Positions 35,962 to 45,196 of a DNA stretch of 64,000 nucleotides are shown here, one piece after another. Where the stretch lies: positions 1-64,000 of the forward strand of contig JAZULV010000079.1 in NCBI GenBank assembly GCA_045603305.1, in the 5' to 3' direction. The DNA is from JAFRXK01 sp045603305 (GTDB taxonomy: Bacteria > Bacillota > Clostridia > Lachnospirales > Lachnospiraceae). The notes beneath the pieces were generated by a model. It was not told the origin of the DNA, searched no databases, and saw only the letters and a program-made list of their open reading frames with translations. A program made the position numbers and the translations under genes. Position 1 is the stretch's first letter, and each line of letters starts with the position of its first letter.

Positions 35962-36149
35962 TTATTTTTTAACGTTTTATCAGACTAAATCGTTTTACCT
36001 GTTTCTTACCATGTGAATATCTTCTAAAACATTTTTGCACAACCCAATAAACTCCATATATTTTCACTATACCGAAACATATTTTTATCCCATATTTAAT
36101 CATTTTTCCGTTATCCACTAAACTACTCATAACTCTTCATATATCAAAA

Positions 36150-36180
36150 CCCCGCCTATACTTTTTTTGTATAAGCAGGG
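36150..36180 (-). terminator. Terminator of the C_GCAxxG_C_C gene
   Basis: Hairpin CCCTGCTTATAC/GTATAGGCGGGG followed by TTTT on the minus strand. It is closely related in sequence to the thrS T-box terminator. Confidence 0.75.
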
Positions 36181-36254
36181 TCAAATATAATACTATCTTT
36201 TGTGCTTCAATTCATTATCGCAACTTTTTATTCATCTCCCCCAACTTTTTATTC

Positions 36255-36707
36255 CTACTCCCCAAACTCCTCTACAAGTATTCCCGCGGCACACATTACA
36301 AGCTCCTTACATGGACGCTTCTTGTAATACTCAGCAGTCCTAAGTGAAGGCTCAGCGCTCTCTTCCTTTCTCTCAAGACCAAGTAACTGCTTGCAGATAA
36401 TACTGCCATTCTCTTCTTCAAACCTTGCGGCAAGCTCACGCATCTTAGCATAGTTATCTTTCTTCTGATTCTGGTTGTCGCTGTCAGTATTACCGGTCTC
36501 CATACCGCACACAAGCGCCATGCCGGATACTGCACCGCACACCTCTCTCATTCGCCCAAGTCCTCCTCCAAAGGAGCAGGCAAGCTTTAACGCAGTCTCC
36601 TCGTCAATTCCATACTTATCCGCAAAGGCCGCAAAAACAGCCTGACTGCAGTTATATCCCTTTGAAAACAACTCACCGGCTCTTTCTATTCTATCGTTAC
36701 CTGTCAT
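36255..36707 (-). CDS. C_GCAxxG_C_C family protein
   Basis: 150 residues. The named cysteine pattern is complete: YNCSQAV (about 19-25), CSFGGG, CGAVSGMALVCG, ICKQLLG and RPCKELVMCAAGIL. These conserved cysteines suggest a redox or metal-cluster role. The family is common in anaerobes and often annotated as a putative redox-active protein. The GGAGG site and the lone-gene arrangement are normal. No partner gene reveals the function. Confidence 0.88.
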   Translation of the reverse strand: MTGNDRIERAGELFSKGYNCSQAVFAAFADKYGIDEETALKLACSFGGGLGRMREVCGAVSGMALVCGMETGNTDSDNQNQKKDNYAKMRELAARFEEENGSIICKQLLGLERKEESAEPSLRTAEYYKKRPCKELVMCAAGILVEEFGE

Positions 36708-36835
36708 AATAATTCCTCCGTAAGGTTATACTTCTGTTATTTAAACAACTCATACACATCTCCACCCATTTTATCATTTATTATATCGTGCAATCACATA
36801 TATTACCACTATTTTATCCAAGCACAAATTTAAAA

Positions 36836-36861
36836 AGGAACATACCTTTCGATATGTTCCT
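36836..36861 (-). terminator. Terminator of the AIM24-family gene
   Basis: Arms AGGAACATA and TATGTTCCT followed by TTTTTAAA on the minus strand, 17 bp after the stop. Confidence 0.85.
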
Positions 36862-36877
36862 AATCTTTGTATAACTC

Positions 36878-37555
36878 TTACTTACCTGTAGGAATATATG
36901 GTCTGATAACTCCTGCTACTGCACTTACAGGCATAGTCTGAATAATAACTCTACCAGGACCTGTAACTACTGTATTGAAAAGTCCTTCACCGCCAAATAC
37001 AATATTCTTTACACCTGATACAGTCTTAACATCCATAGAGCAGGTCTCTTCCATAGCAACAAGATAACCTGTGTCAAGAATCATTGACTGTCCTGCGCCA
37101 AGTTCATACTCTACTGCACTTCCGTCGATTTCAATAAATGCTGTACCGCTTCCTGATAACTTCTGCATAATAAATCCTTCACCACCGAAGAATCCTGCAC
37201 CTAACTTCTTCTGGAATACAACTTCAAGATTTACACCTTTCTCACTTGCAAGAAATGCTGACTTCTGTACAATAAGCGAACGTCCCGGAGCTACCTCAAC
37301 AGCTCTTATCTCTCCCGGAAAGCTTGAAGCGAAAGCAACCATACCGTTGCCACCCTGAGCAGTATATGTATTTCTAAACATGCTCTCCTTGGTAAGCATA
37401 CGACCGAGTGCTTTACCAATACCGCCTGCACCTGTCTCCATCTTCATGTTAGGACTCATCCAGCTCATAGCACCGGCTTCACTTACAACTGATTCATTAG
37501 CCTCTAACTCACAAATAACAACCGGAAGATTTCCTCCCTTAATTTCATACTTCAT
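36878..37555 (-). CDS. AIM24 / TIGR00266 family protein
   Basis: 225 residues. It starts MKYEIKGGNLPVVICELEANESVVSEAGAMSWMS, the typical head of the family. Gly-rich beta-helix-like repeats follow (GAGFFGGEGFIMQKLSG, VFGGEGLFNTVVTGPGRV). The family is a beta-structured soluble protein of unknown function, related to a mitochondrial protein. The ATG at 37555 has GAGGAGG 7 bp upstream, so the ATG at 37570 is not used. Transcribed alone. Confidence 0.88.
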   Translation of the reverse strand: MKYEIKGGNLPVVICELEANESVVSEAGAMSWMSPNMKMETGAGGIGKALGRMLTKESMFRNTYTAQGGNGMVAFASSFPGEIRAVEVAPGRSLIVQKSAFLASEKGVNLEVVFQKKLGAGFFGGEGFIMQKLSGSGTAFIEIDGSAVEYELGAGQSMILDTGYLVAMEETCSMDVKTVSGVKNIVFGGEGLFNTVVTGPGRVIIQTMPVSAVAGVIRPYIPTGK

Positions 37556-37680
37556 AGCAAACCTCCTCAAATATAGTATATGGGCACTTTACCCATATAT
37601 AGCTTACAATATTGTACCATTAAATGTCAAGTACAACGGTTTATCAATTTATTATTTTTTATTTATAAACACTTTATTTT

Positions 37681-38478
37681 CTATGAACCTGCTGACTGAT
37701 AATGTCGCATACCAAATCTCCAAACGCCTACACAGACCGCAAAGAATACTACCGTTCCCAAGGGAAATAAAATGTAATACCATTTATCAGTTCTGCCAAG
37801 AAGATACTGTAACGGATAGTACTGTACAAGAGTATAAGGTACTACATAAGTGCATATTTTCATTATTCCCTTTCCGTATACATCGATAGGATATTTGCCA
37901 TATTCCCTGGCGCCATCGGTGAATACATTCATAAACTCCAAGCCGTCCAGTGTAAAAAAACATAAAGCAGCATATACCATAAATATTCCTATAAACAGAA
38001 GTGTTCCGCCTACCAACATCAATACCACCGTAAGAACCTTCGTCCATTCCCATGTAATATCGCTGGCACATATTCCGTATATGAACATTACGATTGCCTG
38101 CAGCATTCGGCCTATTCTGCTCAATTCAAATTTGCTGCCTAATAGTTGCAGTACCGTACTACGGGGTCTCACCAGTATTCTGTCGAATTCTCCGCTTCGC
38201 ACCATGCTTGGAAAAGAATCAAAGCTTCTTGCAATACACTCGGCAAGAGAAAACTCCATAAGCATAATGGCAAAGCACAATAATACCTCACTGTATGTAT
38301 AGCCCTTCACCTCTGAAAATCTGGCAAACATAAAATATATGCCTAAAAAGGTATTGAAGGATATTAAAAACTGGCCCATTGAAGCAAGAAAGAATGACAT
38401 TTTATACTGCATGGTGCTTCGTATTACAATTGAAATATAATGAAAATATAATTTTATACTATTTGCCATACTCATCAC
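37681..38478 (-). CDS. ABC-2 type transporter permease (DUF990-like)
   Basis: 265 residues with six predicted membrane spans. The segment ARSFDSFPSMVRSGEFDRILVRPRSTVLQLLGSKFE is the conserved coupling region of the DUF990/ABC-2 permeases. They pair with a second permease and an ATPase to export unknown compounds. It overlaps the second permease by 4 bp (ATGA type). It is the last gene of a three-gene operon. The substrate is unknown. Confidence 0.85.
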   Translation of the reverse strand: MMSMANSIKLYFHYISIVIRSTMQYKMSFFLASMGQFLISFNTFLGIYFMFARFSEVKGYTYSEVLLCFAIMLMEFSLAECIARSFDSFPSMVRSGEFDRILVRPRSTVLQLLGSKFELSRIGRMLQAIVMFIYGICASDITWEWTKVLTVVLMLVGGTLLFIGIFMVYAALCFFTLDGLEFMNVFTDGAREYGKYPIDVYGKGIMKICTYVVPYTLVQYYPLQYLLGRTDKWYYILFPLGTVVFFAVCVGVWRFGMRHYQSAGS

Positions 38479-39278
38479 CCTCCCTGTATTACAATGCGGC
38501 TTTCAGCCTTCTTACTAAGCAATTTTCCTGCAATAACTAATACCACAAGCCAAAACACCTGCAGAAGCACTGCATTTATCATTTCAACACCGGCAAGATC
38601 TCCGCCATAAATTCGAAGCGGTACATTCTGCATGCCTGCAAAAGGTAACAGCTCCACAATATTTCTTACAGGCTGTGGCAAAAAAGGAAGTGGCACGATT
38701 CCTCCTGAAAAGAACTCGACAACCGAGGTTAAAAGCATACGCAGACCCTGAGGTGACATTGTAAAAAAGGTCATTACATATACAAGCATGCAAAAAGCAA
38801 CCGTCAGCCCTAATCCCAGTATCATTGTAATTATAAACATCAAAAAAGTGATAATATCTTTAGGTAATGTCATCCTTAAAGGTTCAGGAAGCGCAAAAGC
38901 AACCACAAGCACCGGTATAAATCTTAATGCAGCCCTTGATAAACGGTTAGCAGTATTTTTAGCAAACCACATATTATAAATTGATATCGGTCTGCATAAT
39001 TCATAGGCAATATCTCCTTTAATTATCATGTCAAGTATATCGTTATCTATCATCCATGTAGCAAACAAAGCCAGAAATGCCTGCTGAAGCCAGATATACG
39101 AAACCATTGCACTAAATTCCATCGGAAATGCTGCCGGATTAGCTTCATAAAATGCCCTGAACACAAAACACTCCATAAAACCCCATACAAACTGGGTCAC
39201 TACTCCTGCAAGAGCAGCCACGCGATATTGCAGCCCCATATTGAAGCGCAGACGAAAAAAAGATATATATTTTCTCAT
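38475..39278 (-). CDS. ABC-2 type transporter permease (DUF990-like), second subunit
   Basis: 267 residues, six membrane spans. It contains a related coupling region (WMIDNDILDMIIKGDIAYELCRPISIYNMWF) and a late GGIVPLPFLPQPVRNIVELLPFAG stretch typical of the family. The ATPase gene lies 12 bp upstream, and translational overlap links it to the other permease. The two permeases probably form a heterodimer. Confidence 0.85.
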   Translation of the reverse strand: MRKYISFFRLRFNMGLQYRVAALAGVVTQFVWGFMECFVFRAFYEANPAAFPMEFSAMVSYIWLQQAFLALFATWMIDNDILDMIIKGDIAYELCRPISIYNMWFAKNTANRLSRAALRFIPVLVVAFALPEPLRMTLPKDIITFLMFIITMILGLGLTVAFCMLVYVMTFFTMSPQGLRMLLTSVVEFFSGGIVPLPFLPQPVRNIVELLPFAGMQNVPLRIYGGDLAGVEMINAVLLQVFWLVVLVIAGKLLSKKAESRIVIQGG

Positions 39279-39290
39279 ATGCCCTCCTGT

Positions 39291-40106
39291 CTACAGAATA
39301 TTTAATTTCTGATAAAGTGCCGCAATTATTTTTTCCAGACTCATGTCATCTTCAGTCTCTGATACCCCCAGACTCTGACGCATATCATATGTAGTTCCGT
39401 CTAAAAGCACCCTGCCTTTTCCTATCAAAATAATTCTCTGGGTTAAGGCTTCAATATCCTGCATATCATGCGTTGTTAATATAACTGTGGTTTTGTGTTC
39501 CTGATTCAGGTTAAGTATAAACTCACGGACAGCCAGCTTTGATACTGCATCCAGACCAATCGTTGGTTCATCCAGAAACAAAATTTTAGGTCTGTGAAGT
39601 AGTGAGGCTGCAATCTCACATCTCATTCGCTGCCCCAGAGATAATTGTCTTGCAGGGGTCTTCAGCAATTCTTGTAATTTCAGCTTTTCTGTCAATTCGT
39701 CCATACTATCCTGATAGTTATAAGATGAGATTTGATAGATATCCTTTAATAATTCAAAGGAATCAATTACGGGAACATCCCACCATAATTGTGAGCGCTG
39801 TCCAAACACTACACCAATCTGTCTGACATGATCGATTCGGTTCTTCCATGGAACTCTTCCATCCACGAGACAACTTCCACTATCCGGTGTAAGTATTCCG
39901 CTTAGAATTTTAATTGTAGAACTTTTTCCGGCTCCGTTAGGTCCGATATATCCCACCATCTCTCCGTCATTAATACTAAAGCTGACATCAGATAATGCCT
40001 GAATTGTCTCGGTCTCCCTTCGGAACAATGCTTTGCAGGCTTCCTTCATGCCTGCATTCCTCTTTGCTACTTTGTACGATTTACATACATTTTCCATCGT
40101 AATCAT
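39291..40106 (-). CDS. ABC transporter ATPase (ABC-2 exporter)
   Basis: 271 residues. Walker A is GPNGAGKSS (about 54-62), the signature is LSLGQRMR, Walker B is ILFLDEPT and the switch His is in LTTHDMQD. An AKRNAGMKEACKALFRRE insert before Walker A is typical of the ATPase that accompanies DUF990 permeases. The ATG at 40106 follows AGGAGG by 8 bp. It is the first gene of the operon with the two permeases, and it is separated from rel by a terminator. Confidence 0.92.
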   Translation of the reverse strand: MITMENVCKSYKVAKRNAGMKEACKALFRRETETIQALSDVSFSINDGEMVGYIGPNGAGKSSTIKILSGILTPDSGSCLVDGRVPWKNRIDHVRQIGVVFGQRSQLWWDVPVIDSFELLKDIYQISSYNYQDSMDELTEKLKLQELLKTPARQLSLGQRMRCEIAASLLHRPKILFLDEPTIGLDAVSKLAVREFILNLNQEHKTTVILTTHDMQDIEALTQRIILIGKGRVLLDGTTYDMRQSLGVSETEDDMSLEKIIAALYQKLNIL

Positions 40107-40189
40107 TGTGCTTCCTCCTGGTAGTTATATTTCTATCTTGCCAAGTAGGCCTTTTATCTCTGGTAACAGCCAGAAATTACCCTTAACAA

Positions 40190-40215
40190 ATTACCCCCGC
40201 TTATGCGGGGGTAAT
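40190..40215 (-). terminator. Terminator of the rel gene
   Basis: Perfect 11-bp arms ATTACCCCCGC/GCGGGGGTAAT with a 4-nt loop and TTTGTT on the minus strand, 38 bp after the stop. Confidence 0.85.
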
Positions 40216-40253
40216 AATTGTACTGTATCCAATATAATCCTGTCAATACTTTA

Positions 40254-42503
40254 TTAACCGGTTACTCTGTCAATACCGATAACACTTTCTATTTTCCCTA
40301 ATTTGTCCATCAGTCTTCTAAGTTCTTCCTTACCATGAATCTCTACAGTTAAACTTACCGTAGCAAGCCCCTGCTTGCTTACACGGCTGTTCATGGAATG
40401 TACTTCCACATCACTCTCAGTAAGTATTCTTGATAAATCAGCTAAAATACCGGTTCTGTTGTTAGCGTATATATTTAACTTGGCTGCGTAACTCTCATGC
40501 ATACTGCTTAAATCTTCGTGCCAGTTAACTTCTATCACTCTTCCAAAATCACTCTCAGGAATATCCTTCATATTAACACAGTCTTTTCGATGAATAGACA
40601 CACCGCGTCCTCTGGTAATAAAGCCTACGATATCATCTCCGGGCACAGGATTACAACACCTTGAAAAGCGAACTGCAACATCATCAATACCCTCTATCAA
40701 AACACCGCCTTTAGGCTTGTTGCGTTGTTTTGACTTATTACTTTCAGTAATGGACTCAATAATCTCTTCATCAGTGACTTCTTTTTTATGCTTTTTATCA
40801 TATTCTTCAATGGCCCTGTTTAGAACCTGTCCTTCTTTAAGGCCGCCATGTCCAACCGCTGATAATATAGAATCCCAATCCTTAAAACTAAACTTATCAA
40901 GAATAAGCTCCTTGTATTCAGGCTTAGTAAGCTCACTATACACATATCCCTTAGCTTTGCAGTACTTTTCAAGCATATCGCGGCCTTTTTTAATATTCTC
41001 TTCCTTAAGTTCATTCTTGAAGAACTGATTAATCTTGCTTCTCGCCTGACCGGTCTTTACTATCTTTAACCAGTCACGGCTAGGACCCTTAGCATTTGGC
41101 GAAGTGATAATCTCGATGCGGTCACCATTCTGAATCTTATAGTCAATAGGAACCATCTTACCATTTACCTTGGCTCCGATCATCCTGTTGCCAACACCAC
41201 TGTGTATACTGTATGCAAAGTCAACCGGTGTAGCTCCATTGGTAAGATTCTTAACGTCACCTGTAGGAGTAAAGCAATATATACTCTCTGTAAACAAACT
41301 AAGGTCGTTTTTCAGCAGATTCATATATTCCTTGTTATCTGACATCTCATTTTGAAGTTCAAGAATCTGCCTCAGCCAGCTTAACTTCTGTTCCTCGGTT
41401 CTCGCCTCTGAATTAGCAGCCTTCTCCGAAAGCTCACCTGCACCATTCTTACCTTCTTTATACTTCCAATGGGCTGCTATACCATACTCTGCCTCCTGGT
41501 GCATCTCCTCAGTTCTAATCTGGACTTCAAAAGGCTGTCCTTCTCCGATAAGCGTAGTATGTAATGAACGATATCCGTTTACCTTAGGCACCGAAATATA
41601 ATCCTTAAATCTGCCGGGAATAGGGGTATAATGCTCATGAAGAACACCCAGTGCCGCATAACATTCTTTTATGTCTTTTACAATTATTCTTACAGCAAAC
41701 AGGTCATATATCTGCTCTATGTCCTTATTGCCATTCACCATCTTACGGTAAATGCTAAAGAAATGCTTTGCCCTTCCATAAACCTTCGCATCTATCTCTG
41801 CACCCTTTATTATAGATGAAACTGTATTTACTATAGAATTTACAAAGCTCTGTCTTGTATTCTTAGTCTGTGAAACCTTCTGGGCAATCTCATAATATGA
41901 AAGAGGCTCTGAAAACTTTAATGATAAGTCCTCCAGCTCAATCTTAACTTTGGATATACCAAGTCTGCCGGCGATAGGAGCATAAATATCCATGGTCTCC
42001 TTTGCCTTGTCTACCTGCTGCTCTATAGGGAGTCCCTTAAGTGTACGCATATCCTGGAGACGGTCAGCAAGCTTAATAACAATAACACGGATATCCTTCG
42101 CCATAGCAAGGAACATCTTTCTAAGGCTCTCCGCCTGAAACTCTACCTTATCCATAGAATCTGATATCTGGGTCAGCCTTGATACTCCATCTATCAGAAA
42201 AGCAATATCCGCACCAAACTCTTTCGCAACACTTTCAGAATGAATACTCTCTTCTTCATGGAGATTGTGCAGTATACCTGCACATATTGCAGCTTCATCC
42301 ATACCAAGTTCAGAAAGAATTACAGCCACATTCATTGAATGACTGATCTTTGATTCTCCACACTTACACATATGTCCCATGTGCATATCCTTCGCCATAT
42401 GGTATGCCTTTGTAATAAGCTCACAGTCCACCTCTGACCTATTATCCTTTAACAGTCTGATAAGTTTTTCTAATAGTAAATCAGTATTTTCATTCACAGT
42501 CAC
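40254..42503 (-). CDS. RelA/SpoT homologue with degenerate hydrolase site
   Basis: 749 residues with the full long-RSH layout: HD domain (about 25-190), synthetase (about 240-365), TGS (about 415-475), helical region and a C-terminal ACT domain. The synthetase looks intact: DLFAVRIIV, RFKDYISVPKVNGYRSLHT, EVQIRTEEMHQEAEYGIAAHW. The hydrolase is not. The HDxxED motif reads HNLHEE (79-84), and the usual Arg before SGEP is Cys (46). His 55 and the KLADR Asp remain. It probably makes (p)ppGpp but cannot hydrolyse it well. Confidence 0.9.
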   Translation of the reverse strand: MTVNENTDLLLEKLIRLLKDNRSEVDCELITKAYHMAKDMHMGHMCKCGESKISHSMNVAVILSELGMDEAAICAGILHNLHEEESIHSESVAKEFGADIAFLIDGVSRLTQISDSMDKVEFQAESLRKMFLAMAKDIRVIVIKLADRLQDMRTLKGLPIEQQVDKAKETMDIYAPIAGRLGISKVKIELEDLSLKFSEPLSYYEIAQKVSQTKNTRQSFVNSIVNTVSSIIKGAEIDAKVYGRAKHFFSIYRKMVNGNKDIEQIYDLFAVRIIVKDIKECYAALGVLHEHYTPIPGRFKDYISVPKVNGYRSLHTTLIGEGQPFEVQIRTEEMHQEAEYGIAAHWKYKEGKNGAGELSEKAANSEARTEEQKLSWLRQILELQNEMSDNKEYMNLLKNDLSLFTESIYCFTPTGDVKNLTNGATPVDFAYSIHSGVGNRMIGAKVNGKMVPIDYKIQNGDRIEIITSPNAKGPSRDWLKIVKTGQARSKINQFFKNELKEENIKKGRDMLEKYCKAKGYVYSELTKPEYKELILDKFSFKDWDSILSAVGHGGLKEGQVLNRAIEEYDKKHKKEVTDEEIIESITESNKSKQRNKPKGGVLIEGIDDVAVRFSRCCNPVPGDDIVGFITRGRGVSIHRKDCVNMKDIPESDFGRVIEVNWHEDLSSMHESYAAKLNIYANNRTGILADLSRILTESDVEVHSMNSRVSKQGLATVSLTVEIHGKEELRRLMDKLGKIESVIGIDRVTG

Positions 42504-42595
42504 TCACCTCCTTAAAAAACGCAAGGCAAATTCCAGTAACCTGCTAAATATAACAGCACCGTAATCTGCCCATAAAGAACATCTGAACATAATTA

Positions 42596-43141
42596 TCAAT
42601 TAAATAATATATCAACAGGAACCATAATACCTATGGAATCCTTAACTCCGTCTGCGTCTGTTACGCCAAGATATACATGTAATTCTAAATAATCTTCTTC
42701 TGTCAATTCATAAATTGTATCTGTATAAAATGTTATCCTGCTCCTAATACTCTCTTTATTCTCCAGCACGCCTTCATACTCATCATCATAGTTAACCATA
42801 TCTCTGCTATTTGAAATATAGGTCATCTCATCATCAATATATGAATCTACTGATATTACACCATTCTTACCCAAATCATCAGTCTCTGACCAAACCAAAA
42901 GATTGGCACCTGATACATTCTTAGCAATGACTGTAACTGTAATATCTTCACCTATTACATATTCTTCTTTATCAAAGCCAACACTAAATTCTATACCATC
43001 TACTGTCTGTGTATAGTACTTACCTGCTGAAGTTTCTTCATTGCTCACTGTCTGCCCGTTATGATCTATCGTATCGCTGCACGCTGTAATAAACAAAAGT
43101 ATTGATAAGAGGATAAACAGACTAATCGCTCTGCTTCTCAT
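42596..43141 (-). CDS. Lipoprotein, possible BsuPI-like Ig-fold
   Basis: 181 residues. A lipoprotein signal (lipobox FITAC, Cys 21) is followed by a short linker and one beta-sandwich-like domain: VGFDKEEYVIGEDITVTVIAKNVSGANLLVW. This resembles the BsuPI (intracellular proteinase inhibitor) or other Ig-like folds. It is single and lies 92 bp upstream of rel. The function is unknown. Confidence 0.6.
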   Translation of the reverse strand: MRSRAISLFILLSILLFITACSDTIDHNGQTVSNEETSAGKYYTQTVDGIEFSVGFDKEEYVIGEDITVTVIAKNVSGANLLVWSETDDLGKNGVISVDSYIDDEMTYISNSRDMVNYDDEYEGVLENKESIRSRITFYTDTIYELTEEDYLELHVYLGVTDADGVKDSIGIMVPVDILFN

Positions 43142-43237
43142 AATACTCCTCTATCTATATATGAATCACAATTATTGTGTAAAAATCATACTTTTATAGT
43201 ATCACTATTGAAGTTGAGCGTCAATCTGAAATTTTAA

Positions 43238-44155
43238 CTATTTTAAAAATCCGTTAATGATTTGTTCCTCGGCCTCTTCCTCTGTAAGACCTAAGGTCAT
43301 AAGCTTAATAATCTGCTCTCCGGCAATCTTACCGATGGCAGCCTCATGAATAAGTGCCGCATCCGGATTGTTCGCAGAAATCTCCGGCACCGCCCTGATC
43401 TTTGCATCACCTACGATAATCGCATCACACTCGGTATGACCGGTGCAGGCTGCATTACCGTTTACCTTTGATACAAAAAGCTGATAAGAATTATCCTTGG
43501 CAACAGACCTTGATACAATATTGGCTCCGGAACCGTCACCATTCAAATCTACTTCAAACACACTCTCAGCACTTTGCTCACCATGGGTCATAAGCTTCTC
43601 GCCAACTACCAGCTTGGCACCTGCCTTAAGCTCTGCCTTAGTGTATCTGTTAGTAGAATCCACACCTCTTATCTGGGCTGTGTCCATCTCCATGTAACCA
43701 TTCTCATCAATATATACAATGGTCTGCGGGTTCATAATTCTCTTGCCGTTACCGTCACCACTGCCATAATGCTTCTCAACATACTTTACCTTTGCATTCT
43801 TACCCACATGGAATGTATGAATACCATCATGCTTTGAAGAAGCGTCGCCACCATTGTGAATACCACATCCGGCAATTATCGTAACATCACAGTCTTCACC
43901 GATATGAAAATCATTGTATACCATCTCTTCAAGTCCTGACTGGCTTAAAAGCACCGGAAGGTGAACACTCTCCTTCTTTGTCCCCGGCTTAATAATAATA
44001 TCAATACCGCTTCCGTCTTCTTTCGCTACTATATCAATATTCGCTGTTGTATTTCTCTCTACGCTCTCGCCGTTAGCTCTTATATTATATGCTCCTGTCG
44101 GAATCTCGTGAAGTCCGGCAACCTGCTCAAGCAGATTCATCTGTATTGAATCCAT
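43238..44155 (-). CDS. SufB/SufD-family Fe-S scaffold
   Basis: 305 residues, shorter than SufB (about 470) or SufD (about 430). The beta-helix core is kept, with HNGGDASSKHDGIHTFHVGKNAKVKYVEKHYG. The C-terminal DAALIHEAAIGKIAGEQIIKLMTLGLTEEEAEEQIINGFL has the conserved His-Glu. A Cys in AACTGHTECDA could be the cluster or sulfur-accepting residue. With SufC it would form a minimal SufBC scaffold, with no sufS, sufU or second scaffold gene here. The ATG at 44155 is preceded by GGAGG, so the TTG at 44167 is not the start. Confidence 0.85.
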   Translation of the reverse strand: MDSIQMNLLEQVAGLHEIPTGAYNIRANGESVERNTTANIDIVAKEDGSGIDIIIKPGTKKESVHLPVLLSQSGLEEMVYNDFHIGEDCDVTIIAGCGIHNGGDASSKHDGIHTFHVGKNAKVKYVEKHYGSGDGNGKRIMNPQTIVYIDENGYMEMDTAQIRGVDSTNRYTKAELKAGAKLVVGEKLMTHGEQSAESVFEVDLNGDGSGANIVSRSVAKDNSYQLFVSKVNGNAACTGHTECDAIIVGDAKIRAVPEISANNPDAALIHEAAIGKIAGEQIIKLMTLGLTEEEAEEQIINGFLK

Positions 44156-44216
44156 AATGTCCTCCAAATAAACTAACTCTTATACAATCTAATGCTTAAC
44201 ATTAGTCTCTGTCTTA

Positions 44217-44942
44217 TTAATTATTATAATATCTGCAGCCGCTGTCTGCCTTGCCAAGTAACTCCGGCAATATCTCGTCCTTAGTTCCCACAGCACTAAT
44301 CTGTCCGCCGGCAACCACAACTATTCTGTCTGCAATATTTAAAATTCTCTCCTGATGTGAAATTATAAGTATAGAAGAATTCTTGATTTCGTTGTGCATC
44401 TTCTCGAATACTTTAATAAGGTTGTTAAAACTCCACAAATCAATACCGGCTTCCGGTTCATCAAATACGGAAAGCTTGGTACCTCTTGCAATTATAGTTG
44501 CAATCTCGATACGCTTTAACTCTCCGCCGGAAAGGCTGGCATCCACTTCACGCCTGATATAATCCTTCGCACAAAGTCCCACCTCGGATAAATACTCACA
44601 GGCTCCGGCTGCACTTAAATTCTCGCCCGCCGCAAGACGTATAAGATCAAGTACTGTAACCCCCTTAAATCTTACCGGCTGCTGGAAGGCATAACTGATA
44701 CCTCTCTTGGCTCTCTCAGTAATACTCATATCAGTAATATCTTCACCATCGAAATAAATCTTTCCTGATGAAGGCTTCTCTATACCAGCGATAATCTTCG
44801 CAAGAGTAGACTTACCCCCACCATTCGGTCCGGTTATGGCAACAAACTCATTGTTATCTAAAACAAGGCTTACATCCTTTATAATTTCTTTTTTATCTTT
44901 ATCCCCTTCAACTTCAAAGGAAATGTTCTTTAACTCAAGCAT
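44217..44942 (-). CDS. sufC: Fe-S assembly ATPase SufC
   Basis: 241 residues. Walker A is GPNGGGKST, the SufC-type Q-loop reads SYAFQQPVRFKGV, the signature is LSGGELKRIE, Walker B is LSVFDEPEAGIDLWS and the switch is ISHQERIL. The DEPEAGID sequence is characteristic of SufC. It energises the SufB-like scaffold encoded 61 bp downstream. The promoter has a large palindrome (see findings). Confidence 0.94.
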   Translation of the reverse strand: MLELKNISFEVEGDKDKKEIIKDVSLVLDNNEFVAITGPNGGGKSTLAKIIAGIEKPSSGKIYFDGEDITDMSITERAKRGISYAFQQPVRFKGVTVLDLIRLAAGENLSAAGACEYLSEVGLCAKDYIRREVDASLSGGELKRIEIATIIARGTKLSVFDEPEAGIDLWSFNNLIKVFEKMHNEIKNSSILIISHQERILNIADRIVVVAGGQISAVGTKDEILPELLGKADSGCRYYNN

Positions 44943-44972
44943 CTAGATTCCTCCCATTAAAAACTGTATCTT

Positions 44973-45004
44973 ATTATACTTATAAATACCATGTATTTCA
45001 AGTA
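44973..45004 (-). promoter_or_regulatory. suf promoter with embedded palindrome
   Basis: Minus strand TTGAAA (44996-45001), a 17-bp spacer and TATAAT (44973-44978), 31 bp before sufC. The spacer and -35 box form an inverted repeat: TACTT and AAGTA outside, AAATAC and GTATTT inside, separated by 3 bp (44977-45004). This is a probable repressor operator. Confidence 0.75.
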
Positions 45005-45131
45005 CTTAAAATAACAACTGTCAGGATATCACTTTCATGTTTATAGAAATGCCTAATAAAATACGACAATGAATTTTCCAATTGTGAATGAAACTTCTGG
45101 CTATATTATATCCAAATCAACAAAAATGTAA

Positions 45132-45165
45132 AAGGCATATACCGATATCACTCGATACATGCCTT
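45132..45165 (-). terminator. Terminator of the anchored surface protein gene
   Basis: Arms AAGGCAT and ATGCCTT with inner TA/TA and GATATC-type pairing, then TTTACATTTTT on the minus strand. The rest of the gap between sufC and this gene holds the suf promoter. Confidence 0.75.
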
Positions 45166-45196
45166 ATATTATCATACAAGCTTATTCACTTATCTC

